DNA from: Balanoglossus misakiensis
Lineage: Eukaryota; Hemichordata
Direction: 5' to 3'
Length of the DNA: 64,000 nt
NCBI GenBank assembly: GCA_040954595.2
Contig: CM082594.2
Span: 11,408,001 to 11,472,000, forward strand
Part shown: piece by piece, positions 15,701 to 27,870 of the stretch
Position numbering within the stretch: position 1 is the first letter of the stretch
Layout of the letters: each line of letters begins with the position of its first letter
Notes under the pieces: model-generated
Databases searched by the model: none
Told to the model about the DNA's origin: nothing
Seen by the model: the letters and a program-made list of their open reading frames with translations, nothing else
Position numbers and translations under genes: made by a program

Positions 15701-18700
15701 TTGGTTGAATCCACAAACAGGACAACATAGGAATGAGCAATTTACAAAATCCTCAGCTATTAACATCACCTTTTTAGTTTCAATTTTGACATTTCCACCA
15801 CCCGGGGTGTAGTCTGGTCTTTTGTTGTCAATCCGTGGCAGTGATGACTTCTTGGGCGATTTCTCCGTCTTGTGCTGTTGTGTTGCAGCAACCGTTGCAG
15901 TACTGTCTTGCTTGGTGGCTGGAAAATTGATGACAAACAAAACCAAGTTTATCTTTTTGTTTTAATTCTTTTGTTTTTCAAACCCTTCTGAAGCTACATT
16001 GCACAACCATAGATTGAAGAAATGGACCCTGGGTAACAGAAAAGTGCGCCATCATTTTGCAACAGCACATCCACGCTTTGCTAGTTTTTTTTAAAAGGCT
16101 GCTTGTCTAAACCTTATCCTTCACTGCACCACAACTGTTGTCCTCTACTGTACCTGTGAATCTTTTGTTCCATATTCTAACAAATTAATTTGCATGGAAA
16201 TGCCATCTGGTTCGTTATTCTTATCCCACGCATGAGTTCGCATGCAAATAACAGGAGAATTGAATTTTGCACTTTTTTGAAATTACCTAAAAAGTCATTT
16301 TGAAAGGTTTTTACTCCAAAGAACAACATGTTATAATTTCTGAAAAAAATGGTGACGAAATTTATGAAAAAGATAGGTTTTAATTCCTCATTTTTGTGTA
16401 CCCTCAGGAATATATAATGGTGTCATTTCATCTAAGGTCAAAATTCTATTCTGTGTTAATGTTGCTATTTTAAGTAATATGTAATTTAAACTGGTATATA
16501 TATATCATCACAAACTGTGAACAAGTTGCCAATAATAATTCTCATAAAGAAAATATATTTCATATTATTACAAAACATTAAACATTGTACATATATTGTT
16601 TGCCAAGGTTCATTGTTACCATACTTTCTGTTTGAAAATGAAGCATCTCATGTTTTGATCATTTTTCATCCCAGATGGAAAGGAAATTAATTAGCTTTCT
16701 AATCTTTCAATCATGTCTGGCCTCTGTAATTTATTCTTGAACAACTGTCACTGACATGTGGACTGCTGTGCGTTAATCCTGCGATGTAGATTTATTTGAG
16801 CCCTTTAGTCGACCAAAACATACAGCTGAAATTCTGATGTGAATATAACACTGAGAATGTAAGGAAATGATGGGGATAATGGCAAGGAATATTGTTACTA
16901 AGGGTGATCATTTCAGAAGAGCTAAAAATAGAAAAGTAGTAACAGTATTGATTTTTATCCTCTTTGCAATATTAGTCCGTTGAAAATTCAATAACTGCTA
17001 ATATGGCTGTGGATATTGGCTGCCAATGTAATTTTGATTAAGTGTTCCAGCAATAAAAATAACACTCCCTGTGGACTGGTTATGGTCTGTGCTGACACAT
17101 AAAAGTACTGTACCACTCCTGCATGTAAAACACTGGTTTTCGTAGCATCATTTCTAAAATGCATTTGTGTGTCATATTTGGTTAAATTCTGTCTTTGCAA
17201 ACTTGTCTGCAGGACAAACTGGTCCAAACCAGTTAATTTCCATGTAAGCAATACAAAAGACTTAGTTCCAGACTTTTTGTGCTGTTACAGTGCTTGTTTA
17301 AACTGTCACCAATTTGTTCATACTTTTGTTGTTGGTACCACAACTCAGAAATGATTGTCGCTGTGTTTGCTGTGAACTCCGTTGAGAGAACACCCACAGA
17401 TCTCAAGGGGATTTCTGTTGTACGAATTGTGGCCCTTTATAAATCACAACCACTATGCAACTTCTGTGTGAGCTCCCTTTTCTCTCATGGTGAGAAAAAA
17501 CTGACTGGAAACACGCCAAATTAGCCTTTCAGTACTCATGTACCTTCATTACATAAGGCATATTGAAAAAAGGGAATTCTCTCCCAACAAATACGCCACT
17601 ACAGTCTCTATATAATTATGCAAAATCCATTTGGCTATCAGTAATTGTTGACAGTCCAACTGTTTTTTCGGTGAATAAATGAATTCAGCATGACACAAAA
17701 AGGTATTCTTTTATTCATCAAAGTGGCTCCACTAAGCTTTGTTGTTTAATCTAATTGTTTGTAGGGGAAAATAAAAGACTGGAAATCATGGAGTAGAATT
17801 TAGGAAGGAATTTGGAGTTGTGAATCTGCCTTGTGAAGGTCACAGAAACAATCTTGAAAACCACAAGCATTTCTGCACATTTGAATTTCATGTCCTTTTT
17901 ATACGTCAAGTGTGAATTGAGGTAAGAAAGAAGGAGTTATCATCTTGGGAACATGAAATATAAAAGGGACAGCTCTTTGGGAAAGAGAGAAGTGGACCGG
18001 AGTGTTTATGCTGTGGTCATTGACCTGTGATTCTTGCATCAATAATGCTACGCCTGCAACTATATGTATAAAGGTTCAGAATTTGCCTAAACCAATCAAG
18101 ATCAGGGTCAATGTTAAGTGGAACTGACTTGTTTGAATGATACATGAGCATCTCATATATCAAGCAAAGCAGCGCGTGTGTAAATGGAAGGGTTGATTGA
18201 CATCGGTTTTGCTCGCACTCATGAAATTGTGCTTTGCTCAAAGCGTAAATGTTTAGGAAAACTCAAGAAAGCTACTATATTTCGATATCATTTTGTTTGT
18301 TACATGGCCTAAACCCGGAGCACAGACCAGTAAAAGTTCAAAAATGGAAAAGTCTTGAAGAGTCTTAACCAGAAAGCAATACAGTTTTATTCAAAAGCTT
18401 TGACGTTTTAAGTCTTGAATCGTGTTGCAGATTTGCAAAATTCATTGTAAAGTCTCGACAGCTACTCGGCCTGTGCATGCTCTCAAAGTACATGCTCTCA
18501 AAATTTCATATCAGAATGAGAGAATGTTTGAGTACCCTCATCTGCAGCTGAAATGTCAGGCAACTGCCAGGTCAATTAATTAATTGCCATCGCTGTCATT
18601 CCAAAAATGACACTGTCTGAATTGCTCCAGGGTCGTGCAAGAGTGCAGTAGCCTCATTACATAAATTATTCACTAAATTAGATTGCCTGGTTGGTGTCTC

Positions 18701-20000
18701 ATCACTGTTATCATTTTGTCATTGTTGTCTTGTTCAGTTCGTTGCACATGCCAAGAAGTTATATTTATTTTAAAATATCAAGTTGCGAGGTAAAATAGGT
18801 GTAATTAATTTTGTACTTTTCTTTGGATATTTATGACAAAAAAGTTAACATTCACACTTCGTCCCAGAGCAAACATTTATTCCTAATACTTAAAGCTTTT
18901 GCCTGTGTAAATATTTTGAATGTAATTATTAATGCATCATATCTCAGGCGAACAAACCGTTGTAATTTGATGGAAATTATTCAGAAATCTTTGTTTCCTC
19001 GGGAGGCCATTCATATAGGCTCCCCAGCATCTTTGTTTACGTATACCGCGTAATATCTTGTAATTTGACGAGAGATCGCGTTTCGCAAAGAATGTTGATG
19101 ATTAAACAAGCCATTGTAAAACAATTAAGCAAATTGGCGACTAATTGCTTCTCTTTAAACAAGTCTCTGTTTTACCCCATTAAAACTCGAATTTTCAAGA
19201 TGAGGTTTATATTACATGGTACCTGTTTAGGATTTGTTTCGGCAAAAGTTAAATCCTAATATTGCTTATAATGATGAACAGCCGTCATCGAGCTACATGT
19301 GAATATAAAATTCATATAAATTGTTTCTCTCATTGATATTACCTGATTATAATACGAGAAGGCTTGTTGTTTTGTATCTATGACGTCATAACCTCAAGTT
19401 CAAGATCGACCATTGACACGGTTGACGCAGCTTATGGCTTAGCTATATGTACATCGATCGATAATAATTTATTCCTATGCTCTCTATTCTAAAATATTAG
19501 GTAAAACATTTGTGACTACTCGATGTGGCTCTTGTAGTAAGACTTTCTCCCAATTTCCGTTTCTGTATTGATCCTAAACTATGACCTAAAACTCACTTTC
19601 CCAACCACTTTCCATTATTCACGTTGCAGTTTAAAAGAAGAACAAAAATAAAACCCGTTTTTTTACCTTTCGCATTTTCCGTTTCGTTCGAAGCTCCACC
19701 CTTGCATTCTTCAAATTTCACACTTTCCACCTTAGCTACATCGTTCGTTTCCATGGCAGCAGCAGCAGTGATATCCCGACTTCCCGTCGTTACGGTGGTA
19801 ACGGTTTGTTCGCGGGTGACCACCTCCCCAGATCTCACCTCCTGCACCGTCTTTGTCACCGTCACCGTCTCCGTCTCAACTCCGTTCTCCCGTCCGACCA
19901 CCGTTTCTTGCTGCACATTATTCACAGCGACATCCCCGTTCATGTTTTCCACGGCAGTTGCCTGGGCGACGGTACCGGGCTCGACTTCAACGTCCGCCAT
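9707..20000 (-). CDS. MAP2/MAPT/MAP4: MAP2/MAP4/tau-family protein with 14 tubulin-binding repeats
   Basis: Microtubule-associated protein, expected to bind and stabilise microtubules. Fifteen coding exons: 19667-20000, 15770-15918, 14523-14814, 13721-13836, 13392-13473, 13110-13216, 12854-12949, 12561-12656, 11915-12106, 11567-11662, 11245-11340, 10949-11044, 10378-10476, 9924-10019, 9707-9799. They sum to 2040 nt (679 aa) with all phases closing. Residues 1-111 form an acidic Thr/Val/Glu-rich projection domain. A Ser/Pro/Lys-rich stretch sits near 195-260. From about residue 145 on there are 14 repeats of the form (K/R)xGS-x8-H-x-(P/A)GGG-x-(V/I)-(K/T/M)-I; the first two are degenerate. Exon 15 is a final half repeat ending in DPFRE. 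Most repeat exons are 96 nt, phase 0-0, split at PGGGxVK|I. The start ATG has a strong context (gccATGG). Vertebrate members carry 3-5 repeats. Fly tau and worm PTL-1 are the other family members of similar design. Confidence 0.93.
9924..11044 (-). repeat. near-duplicate repeat exons 12 and 14 of the MAP/tau gene
   Basis: The exons at 10949-11044 and 9924-10019 encode the same 32-residue module with only two amino-acid differences (K/N in EFKER versus EFNER, and the last residue T/M). They match at about nine bases in ten, including many silent sites. The exon between them (10378-10476) is much more divergent and three bases longer. This suggests recent duplication or gene conversion. Confidence 0.8.
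11782..11855. repeat. TCCA tetranucleotide repeat
   Basis: Imperfect (CATC/CCAA)n followed by about eight clean TCCA units, in the intron between MAP/tau exons 9 and 10. Confidence 0.75.
14815..15769. other. MAP/tau intron 2
   Basis: Intron between the exons at 15770-15918 and 14523-14814. No exon with a PGGG module or other recognisable coding content is seen. Confidence 0.6.
15919..19666. other. MAP/tau intron 1, 3.7 kb
   Basis: Large AT-rich first coding intron. I see no repeat module and no long coding frame with usable splice sites. It contains a perfect CRE palindrome TGACGTCA at 19381-19388, about 280 bases downstream of the first coding exon in transcript sense, and a short direct repeat CATGCTCTCAAA near 18475 and 18491. 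Vertebrate homologues keep large alternative exons in the equivalent place; none is evident here. Confidence 0.55.
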
Positions 20001-20028
20001 GGCTGCTCAGCACGGTCTTGTTTCTCTC
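20001..20028 (-). promoter_or_regulatory. MAP/tau 5' UTR start of the first coding exon, with acceptor
   Basis: A good 3' splice site (ttttattttccag) ends at 20029, so the ATG exon probably carries only 28 nt of 5' UTR. At least one non-coding first exon should lie upstream, between here and about 23.1 kb. Confidence 0.5.
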
Positions 20029-20366
20029 CTGGAAAATAAAAATATCGGGAGAGAATGAAAGGAAAAATAATCATAATAAATGTATCCAGGTGACACAGAA
20101 ATCTATCCCACGGCGAATGCCTAAATTAAATTTTCAACCATGCACAGATAATCACCGAAGTACGTGCATAAATTATGGGGTCCAAACAAAAGAAAGTGAA
20201 AGACGATTCTGGAGATAGAATATTGTATTTATCTGTGGCTCACAACACGAGAGACTGTTATAGATGATTACAATCCTCTGGTAAATGCTTTCCTTGTTTG
20301 TTATCGCGCTCAACATCTTGTCATCGATGATTATAGTAACTGTTCCATTCTGGCAGTGAACTTTTC

Positions 20367-21837
20367 AACTCAGCCTCATTTCTCGACACTACATTTTACT
20401 ATCCATAATATTTGTATATTTTTAAAAATATTATGGATAGTAGAAACGAGTGAACCATTCTGACAATTTTACAGCATGGACATTTAATATTATTGTTGAG
20501 TAATTTAGCAAGGAAATTACTGTGCTTTTTAGCGACGGTTACGCAGTACTTAATATTCACTAGGGATCGATATAGTTCGAACAAAAAACAACAAACAGAT
20601 ACATTGACGTATTCCAAGTATATTCTCGGTGACTGTATCTTGAAACGAATCCTCAATAAATTATTTATAATTATTGTGTGTAAGCCAATATTGGATGTGT
20701 TTACACCAACAGTATGCGAATCATTTAAGAACTGTTTCATTCCGTGTAATGTTTATGTGGACTGGGCTATGTTCGAGTGTTTCAGTGTGTTCTTTGTTGA
20801 CATACCACATCGTTGTAATTATTCCTGGCGGGGACATGAGTGTGTGATGACGATGTGAAATTTAATTTAGCGTGTTCGAGTGCGATGGGTTTTTGTGTAA
20901 ACACAATGCTGTGTGTGTGGTACTGGCTTTTAGATATTGAACTTATTGAGGTATATGCCAAGATCACCAGTAAGATAATGCTTGATTTTCGTTAATTATA
21001 CATTCAAATATTATTTGCTCGAAACTGTGATTAAAAATTAAGATGCGACTTGTGGCTGCCACGAAAAAATCGTTCAGACTGCGATCTTTCGACGCGAATT
21101 TTATCGACTCAAAAATACCTCCATGTGACCCAAATTAACTCCACGGCGTTTTAAATTCATAAATTACCATCCAGCAAAAGATATTATTATCATTACGCGT
21201 TAAAGCTGGCTCCCTAGCACACTGGATTAACGCAAAGTCACTCCACAACCGAAAAGTTTCATGAACAGTATTTTCCAGGCTCGAAGTCTTATCAGTGGAA
21301 AATAAACGTCTGTGGTTATCCGACAGTCTGGCCAGCTAAGAAGGTTATCGTGTGCATTTTTGCAGTGACCTAAAAGGCGTTTTGGGGTGGCCCCTGTTAC
21401 CAGACCCCTGGATAGGAAAAGTGCGAAATGGGCTGTCTCACACACTCCCACATATTTGGCAACCGATGAACCATAGCAGGGCAAAACCTGGTGACCTCAA
21501 AGCATATTTCACTACAAAAGTATTATTTGGACTCACTTTACTTCACTTTTGCCGGTTGTGAGATTGGCCACTGACGAGAAGTCTCTAACTATCACAGAAA
21601 AAAGTTACGACAAATCAACGATACTGGACCTATTACACCAGAACTGGATCTCCTGGATGTTATAAACACTTTTAACACTTTTTGTGGATTTCACCAAACT
21701 TTCCAGATTCTTTGTGAACACGAAAGCTATAAGAGAAGTATCCGTAGGGGGCCTACGAATACTTCTCTTATAACTTTCGTAAAATAAAAATATTATGAAT
21801 AGTAAAATGAAGTGTCGGGAAATTAGGCTGATTTGAA
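20367..21837. mobile_element. possible DNA element bounded by imperfect inverted repeats
   Basis: Sequence at 20367-20413 (core CTCGACACTACATTTTACTA) recurs inverted at 21788-21837 with few mismatches over about 45-50 bases. The left copy is followed by its own partial inverse (20426-20442), giving a 17-bp-stem hairpin at 20397-20442. The right copy adjoins a second hairpin (21720-21780). No transposase frame is recognised inside. It could be a decayed non-autonomous transposon or a local inverted duplication. I could not define target-site duplications. Confidence 0.4.
21720..21780. repeat. 29-bp-arm hairpin
   Basis: Arms 21720-21748 and 21752-21780 (ACGAAAGCTATAAGAGAAGT... and its inverse) pair with two mismatches around a three-base centre. 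Confidence 0.75.
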
Positions 21838-23171
21838 GTCCAACTCATGGTGCAACTGATCGTCAATTAATTGACCCATGGCTGCCTGACTTCTGACACA
21901 GAGCAATGACAAATCACAAGTGTTTATTGTACCACTTGACACGCTAGCTTTGCTGTGCCATTTGCAAACATCTATCTTTATCCAGATTCCTGTCATTTGT
22001 CAGGAAAAATCTCTAAAGGTAAATGTTGGAACCGATGCAGATCATCCACATGGATGTTCCCTGGTGGTTATAATTCGATTAAAACGCGGTCTTTCTATGA
22101 CAGATGATAATTTCAAAATCGAATCGACCATCTGCCTTGCTATCATAAATTTTCTTTACTATGGTGTCATTACAAGTGGACGGTAGCGGGTAAACATTAT
22201 ACAAGAGGACGGAATCAAGACCTCAACAAGAAAATCCACCGACGGCAGCCTAACTTAGCAAATAGGGGTCACATCGCCCCAAAAGCGCCTGGTGTTATTT
22301 AGCGTTTATCTGATAATTTGATGATAATTTAGGCAACGGAAACATTTGATTGACAGAGCCTTTCGAAGTGCATTCACAAGTCCAAGGTACCGTTAATAAA
22401 ACAGCTGGCTACTGTCATCGGTCCAATACATTATCGCGCCCTACTTTAATAGATAGACACGCGATAAGATATACCTTCCTGGCTTTACCTGGCTTCCAAA
22501 CAATAACCACGCGGGGATTCATTCCCACATTAAACGTTAAAACGGACGCTATTTACCGAAACAGGGCTTTTGTTGAAATCCCCCAAAACAAACGAATTCT
22601 GGGAGTAAACTGATCGATACGTACGCGTGCTGTTTTCTCCACCGAATCGACTTAGCGGAGTATAATATACACATTTAGCTGGAGGCAAATTAGGGATAAA
22701 AGCCGTGCTACCAGCACGGGCAATGTACGATGCGAGTAGATATATAAAGTGTCAACAGTATGCGACTTAAAATACGTACCCCTTAAATTCAAGTTCACGT
22801 CCAGCGGTGAAATTCAGGTATTTTTCTTAAATGAAAGCCTCGCTTTTTTGAGACAATTGTGCAGGTATTTGCAGGCTTCGCTCACTTTATGTGGTTTACC
22901 ACCAAGCACTCAATCCAAACGAGCTACCGATCACCTATATAGTATACACCCAGTATGGCAATGCGCTTGATTACACTTACAGTGTTGTATTCTTTTAGAC
23001 TAATGAATAATTCAAAGCCTCCCCTATCTACTCTATTATTATGCAGTCCGATGCGAACCAAAGAAAGAGGCAGGTATGCGTTTTGGGGCGCGTGACGTCA
23101 CAGGGTTGGGTACAACTATTTGTACATGGGGGCGAGAGATATCTTGTCTAAGATGGAAAATTTTCATACAA
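21838..23171. other. MAP/tau upstream region
   Basis: No coding exon recognised. This is the likely place for the MAP/tau promoter and non-coding first exon. It includes GGGGCGCGTGACGTCA at 23085-23100, a GC-rich stretch with a perfect CRE palindrome. It ends close to the likely polyA site of the first light-chain gene. Confidence 0.4.
23093..23100. promoter_or_regulatory. CRE palindrome TGACGTCA
   Basis: Perfect CREB/ATF site in a GC-rich context, about 3.1 kb upstream of the MAP/tau ATG. Further perfect copies are at 19381-19388, 24570-24577, 24605-24612 and 25703-25710. Confidence 0.5.
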
Positions 23172-23177
23172 TTTATT
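23172..23177 (-). terminator. candidate polyA signal of light-chain gene A
   Basis: AATAAA in minus-strand sense about 320 bases after the gene A stop codon (23495-23497). Confidence 0.35.
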
Positions 23178-23494
23178 CTCTGAAAACGACATACTGTTAA
23201 GTAAATTCAGAAGGAAACAAATGCGACGAAAAGATTACATTAGCGTACTAAAACAGAACTTGTATTAAAATAAAGTGATATAACACTAATCTAATAACTG
23301 TAAACTTTACATTCAGATAACTAACATCAAATAATAACTCCAAAAAGTGTTTCAGTTGAGAAAAATGTCTAAAAATGAACTGTCAAATGTATGTAAACTA
23401 TGTTAGGGGTATGCCATCTTCTTTTCAAAATATCATCCGAGCCGGAGCTCACCAGCAAATATCGATGCCGCCCTCTATCGGCCTGGTTGGCCTA

Positions 23495-25761
23495 TTAAGT
23501 TGACCGAATCAGCTGTACAAAGTCTGAAACCAAAATAACAAACAAACAAATAAATAAGTGGACTTCTTTTTGAGAAAAGTATAAATAGCAACCTTGTGTG
23601 GCTATACTACCAACCGGAAATGTACCCATTTATTATGGAATATAAAGTTACAAAATGACCATCACTCGCTTGTAAGGATGGCGAGGTAGCCATGACAACC
23701 CACCTTCGTAATTGATCTGTCCATGTGAATCTTCGAGGTTTTGCAGTAATTCGTCAACATCTTCATCACCAAGCCTATCCCCTGGAGAAAGAAAATTAAT
23801 TAGCATATACATATTGGTGTTCCGAACCTTTCTCAGTACTGACAATAAGTCATGATTGCTTTTAATTGTATGCTATGCTAAATAGTAGTGCTACCGTTCA
23901 CTATAAACACACATTACAACACAAGATTGCTTACCTAGTGTAGTCAGGATATGACGTAATTCAGATGACGAAACTGTACCGTTACTGTCTTTGTCAAATA
24001 CTCGCAATCCTTCTACCATGGTGGTGTAATCGCTTCTAGAATCCCATCTGATCTTTGGTCCGTGGGCAGATACGGTCGCCATAAACTGATCGAAAGTTAT
24101 TCGAGCGTCTGGAATGAGAAAGGAACATTCTGTCATTAATTCAAAAACAAGCGATTCATGCCTGAAAATGCCCAGTCGGAGTTGTGTTGCCATGGCTTTG
24201 TCTGGATGTAACTAAGCAACGCAAGGCTTTTTGAAGTTTCCAGTTCTACGCACAGAATATGTCGATTACAACCAGTGGACCTGTTGGTTGACGGACCCCA
24301 ATGCATGCGATGTGGGATATGTTCCGCTTGTGATAGAATAGTAAAAGTTTGATCAGGCCAAGCTTGGGAAAGACAATTTGCTTTCAAATGTTACACACTC
24401 ACCTCTGTCGTCAGAAAGTTCTTTCTCAATTTTCTTGACATCTTCTCCCATTGGATTGTAACCAAGAGCTCGTAAAACGTTTTGTATTTCTGACAGCTCG
24501 ACTTTACCGTCGCCGACTTTGTCAAACAGAGAGAAACAATCTCTCATTTCTGCAAGAATTGAAAAAATGTGACGTCATCATACATGGGGGTATCTGTGTT
24601 GGTATGACGTCATTCGAGCCATACATAGACATGCAGACCTATAGACACACGGGTATAGACAGAACCATTGACAGACATAGCACAACATGTACATATTTCC
24701 AAATTCGTTGTTGAACAAATTTTAGAAACGTCAAGTTATTTTTTAAAGATGGCGAATAAATCAACAGGTGGCTATACACGTGAAGGACCCGGATGTGTGA
24801 CATGCAAAGGTCATTTGGATAGGGTCTGTGGATTGTAACATTCATTGAATTCCACCAATGTTATAAACACTTTATCTTTGCATAGTCTTTGTTTTGGTAC
24901 ATTCCGTACGAGTACGACATATACAAATTTAAAGCGTCGCTCGTACACTGTGGTAAAAAACAAACATAGTCCAGTCACTGAACAATATTTAGTGTTAAAA
25001 CGTTCTGCATATTAATCCCAAGTGAGAAAAATCACCGCCTGGGACTCGGACCGGAACAGATAGTGTTTTAAATTTAAAAGACTTCGTTTCATAACCATTC
25101 TTATTCATTTGAATTCACTGACATGCAACCCCCGGGAATGCCACGCCCTTAAGTAAAGTCTAAGAGTTTGAACAAACTTGGAAATCTGTCATAAAGATTT
25201 ATTATTCTTTGGGAAGAATTTACCTGTACGGGGTTAAATGTAAAATGGTCGTCGTTGGAGCGTTTAATAGGATCAGAATAAAAGGTCACGGTGCGGCTCT
25301 CAGACCGTGCATAGCATTCAAAGTAGTCTACTGCAAAGTAAACTCGGTCTTATTTGTTTGTAGTCGAAGCTCACTGGTTTTATATCAGGTATCAGCCATG
25401 TTTCAAAACTGCGAAAGCTCGACTTTAAACCTAGCAACGCTTAACTGTTGTCAGTTATACCGTTGATTGTTGCTATGCCTTATGATGTAATTTACGATGG
25501 TTAGTGGAATTGTTGTCAAATCTGTCTTTGAGACGCTCCCCTTATCCGATTTGAACTCGGTTCCGCTTGAGAGATTCCTAGTTTGAAACTTGTGTACAGC
25601 TTGTGAGAAAAAAAACGTCTATTCACTTACCCATGGTTTGTTCCTCGTCAAAACTTGCCTGCAAATATCAAGAAATAAAATCACAGTAAGAAAATGGCAT
25701 GGTGACGTCAATGTACCTCAAAAGCAAAACAAGAACGAAGAAATTGTCTAGAACTCACCAT
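23495..25761 (-). CDS. MYL1/3/4/6-like: essential (alkali) myosin light chain, copy A
   Basis: Calmodulin-superfamily light chain expected to bind the first IQ motif of a myosin II heavy-chain lever arm. Six exons: 25759-25761 (ATG only), 25631-25658, 24403-24549, 23935-24108, 23704-23781, 23495-23523. They sum to 459 nt (152 aa). It reads [20 protein letters not shown]..., with the family landmarks [22 protein letters not shown] and [10 protein letters not shown]. It ends [13 protein letters not shown]. The terminal exon is short but has a strong acceptor (gttattttggtttcag) and the right phase. The third EF-hand loop ([12 protein letters not shown]) keeps acidic or polar ligands at positions 1, 3, 5, 9 and 12, so Ca2+ binding is possible there. 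The other loops are degenerate. An extra stretch ([13 protein letters not shown]) in the linker makes it the most divergent copy. It sits first downstream in a three-gene tandem array. Confidence 0.88.
24550..25630. other. light-chain A intron 2
   Basis: Intron of about 1.1 kb. Two perfect CRE palindromes sit 35 bases apart at its downstream end (24570-24577 and 24605-24612). Nothing else is recognised. Confidence 0.5.
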
Positions 25762-26890
25762 CTTGACTGTCTTGCTGTCCAACTCCTTGTGAGCGACCAA
25801 TTATGCGACGCGCCCTCTGGAGCTGCAGTGATTACGTAAGTCACGCCAGGTAAGATGTACAATGCGTACGACGCGCCGCGTCTGCACTCCAAGTGCCGCG
25901 GAGGCTATAAGATGCCGCGTTGATGATGGTATGCGGACGACGTGGACTTAAGAATCACCGCGAGATTAACGTTTTTCTGAACAGTCCATGTCAACCAAAC
26001 TTGAAAACAAATCAGTTTGACAGAAGAGCAGCGATAAAAATAGATTAGCTGGATAAAGTATGCTGCCGTTATGTATCGGAGTTTGTCAATAATGGCAATA
26101 CGCGAACGTATTTTGATCCGATATTTCTTCACCAGTCGACTGAAACCAGGGGAAGCATTGGAAGTTACCTGATAATCATCTGGAATAGGGACACTTTAAC
26201 ATTTTTCTTCGTTTCTGGGAGGGGGGAAGGGGACGGGACGGGGGAGAGAGAGAGAATTTGCTGTACAACAATATTTGAGAAACTGTACCTTATTTGATCA
26301 GCTGAACTCCGATGCTCCCCGTCAGCGGTCAAACGTTCGTCCATGCCACCAACAAAGATCCCTGTGATATTATTCCGACATACTCACACAGCAGTGGACA
26401 AAGCTGTAGAATAAGCGCAGCTCGGATATACAAGGAGACAAGATGCAACGCGAAAGTGTCCAGTTTTCCATCAATTCATCAAAGAAATCGTCACAATTTA
26501 CGACCAGCATTATCTTCTTCTTCTCCATCATGGTAATAATTGTCAATGGATCGCCTAAAAGCGTTTTGTGTAACGAACAATTCCATGGTCGCCCCAACCA
26601 GCATGGTCTTTGCTCTTCCAGTATCGCACGAGGAATGACAAAATCACGCAAGGAATCATGAGCAAAGCACGTGTACACAATCCACGTGTTCAACCATAGC
26701 CAATCACGTAGTGCTGCCAACAGGTGTTCACATTTAATATGCTTATTACCCTCCAACTCACTAAAATCTGATTGGCCACTACCCACTCCCAGATGTCTTT
26801 GATGTGTTGCAAGCCGGATGACGTACTCTTGTCACGCAATCAGCCCATCATCCTTCAAACATGAAACCCTTGGCTTTTGCAGGTAGAGTT
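25762..26890. other. light-chain A promoter region and intergenic spacer
   Basis: The stretch 25800-25920 is GC- and CpG-rich (GACGCGCCGCG) and probably holds the gene A promoter. A 138-codon minus-strand open frame (26370-26786) has no family resemblance and is treated as chance. A G-rich purine tract lies at 26218-26250. Confidence 0.45.
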
Positions 26891-26896
26891 TTTATT
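26891..26896 (-). terminator. candidate polyA signal of light-chain gene B
   Basis: AATAAA in minus-strand sense about 975 bases after the gene B stop (27871-27873). The intervening AT-rich DNA shows no gene and is probably 3' UTR. Confidence 0.3.
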
Positions 26897-27870
26897 ATAA
26901 AATAAAGGTATTAAAGACAGTAACAGAAATTATAATGTTCGTAAATGCACCGCACAAGTTTGAAATTTGACACAAATACAGGGGTCTGATTTTTTGTAAC
27001 TATTCACTACAATAGGACATACGACAAAAACACCAATATGATAGGTTAACTTATTTCAGATTGAGTGACAGTTTGTCAAAGTCATATCAGGTAATACACT
27101 TCTACTGTTATAAAAATTATCACTGATTTTACAATATTATTGGAACTACAAAATGACTATGTGATTTTAGATACTTCAATACTATCAAAAAGTTCTGCAA
27201 TCACCTCTACAATATTGAATGCAATCAATAGCTTTATTCTAACTAATTTCATGCTGCCTATTCAAGACTTTAATATTCCTAACTTAATTTTCCATATATC
27301 ATCGTTATATTTCACGATGTTTTTCCGTATAGAGATTTTGCCTCTAGCCAAATATATACACAAAACTTGAATGTTCTCCCTTCTGGCTACTTCCAATATC
27401 TGAACAAGCTTCTTACATTCATGTATAAAATGATAAAAAATCTGTGAATAAAGAATTTCATTTCGGGATGTGTATTTGGCTGACATGGGGAGCTATGTGT
27501 ATGTGGGAGCAAAGGTTCGTGTGTGCAAACTACTGCAAACCAAAAATGTACTTTGGATCTTCAAGAGGGCGTTTTTGTGTCAGAAACGGCCGTAGAGGGC
27601 GCTCATCAAAGCAGTTTTTTCTATCATTTGCCTGCCTTGCTCCGCTTAAAAGGAATGTTCTAAAGTCTACATAAAGAATTAAATATGTATCGAGATAAGC
27701 AATTATAAAGAATCACTGAGTAATCAAGCACTGGCATAGAAATGAAATATTGATTATCATCACAGCCTTTTCACAATATTTGCTGTACTTGTTATTTTGG
27801 TCATTCATGAAATTTTCTGGAGAAACAGTTGAAATGTTCTTGTGATAGAAGCACCTGATGTGTGTATCGT

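Noticed and set aside
19624-20058. 144-codon plus-strand frame opposite the first MAP/tau exon
   Set aside because: Antisense shadow of a low-complexity Thr/Val/Glu exon. The minus-strand frame has a strong start context and a donor in phase with the next exon.
23648-23845. Read-through of light-chain A exon 5 as an alternative C-terminus with an AATAAA at 23629-23634
   Set aside because: The frame past the donor ([11 protein letters not shown]) does not resemble any light-chain end. A spliced terminal exon at 23495-23523 restores the conserved DFVxxI ending.
26370-26786. 138-codon minus-strand frame between light-chain genes A and B
   Set aside because: Trp/Cys-rich chance-like composition, no recognisable domain and no splice context. 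It sits in promoter/3' UTR territory. Kept only as a low-priority candidate for a protein search.
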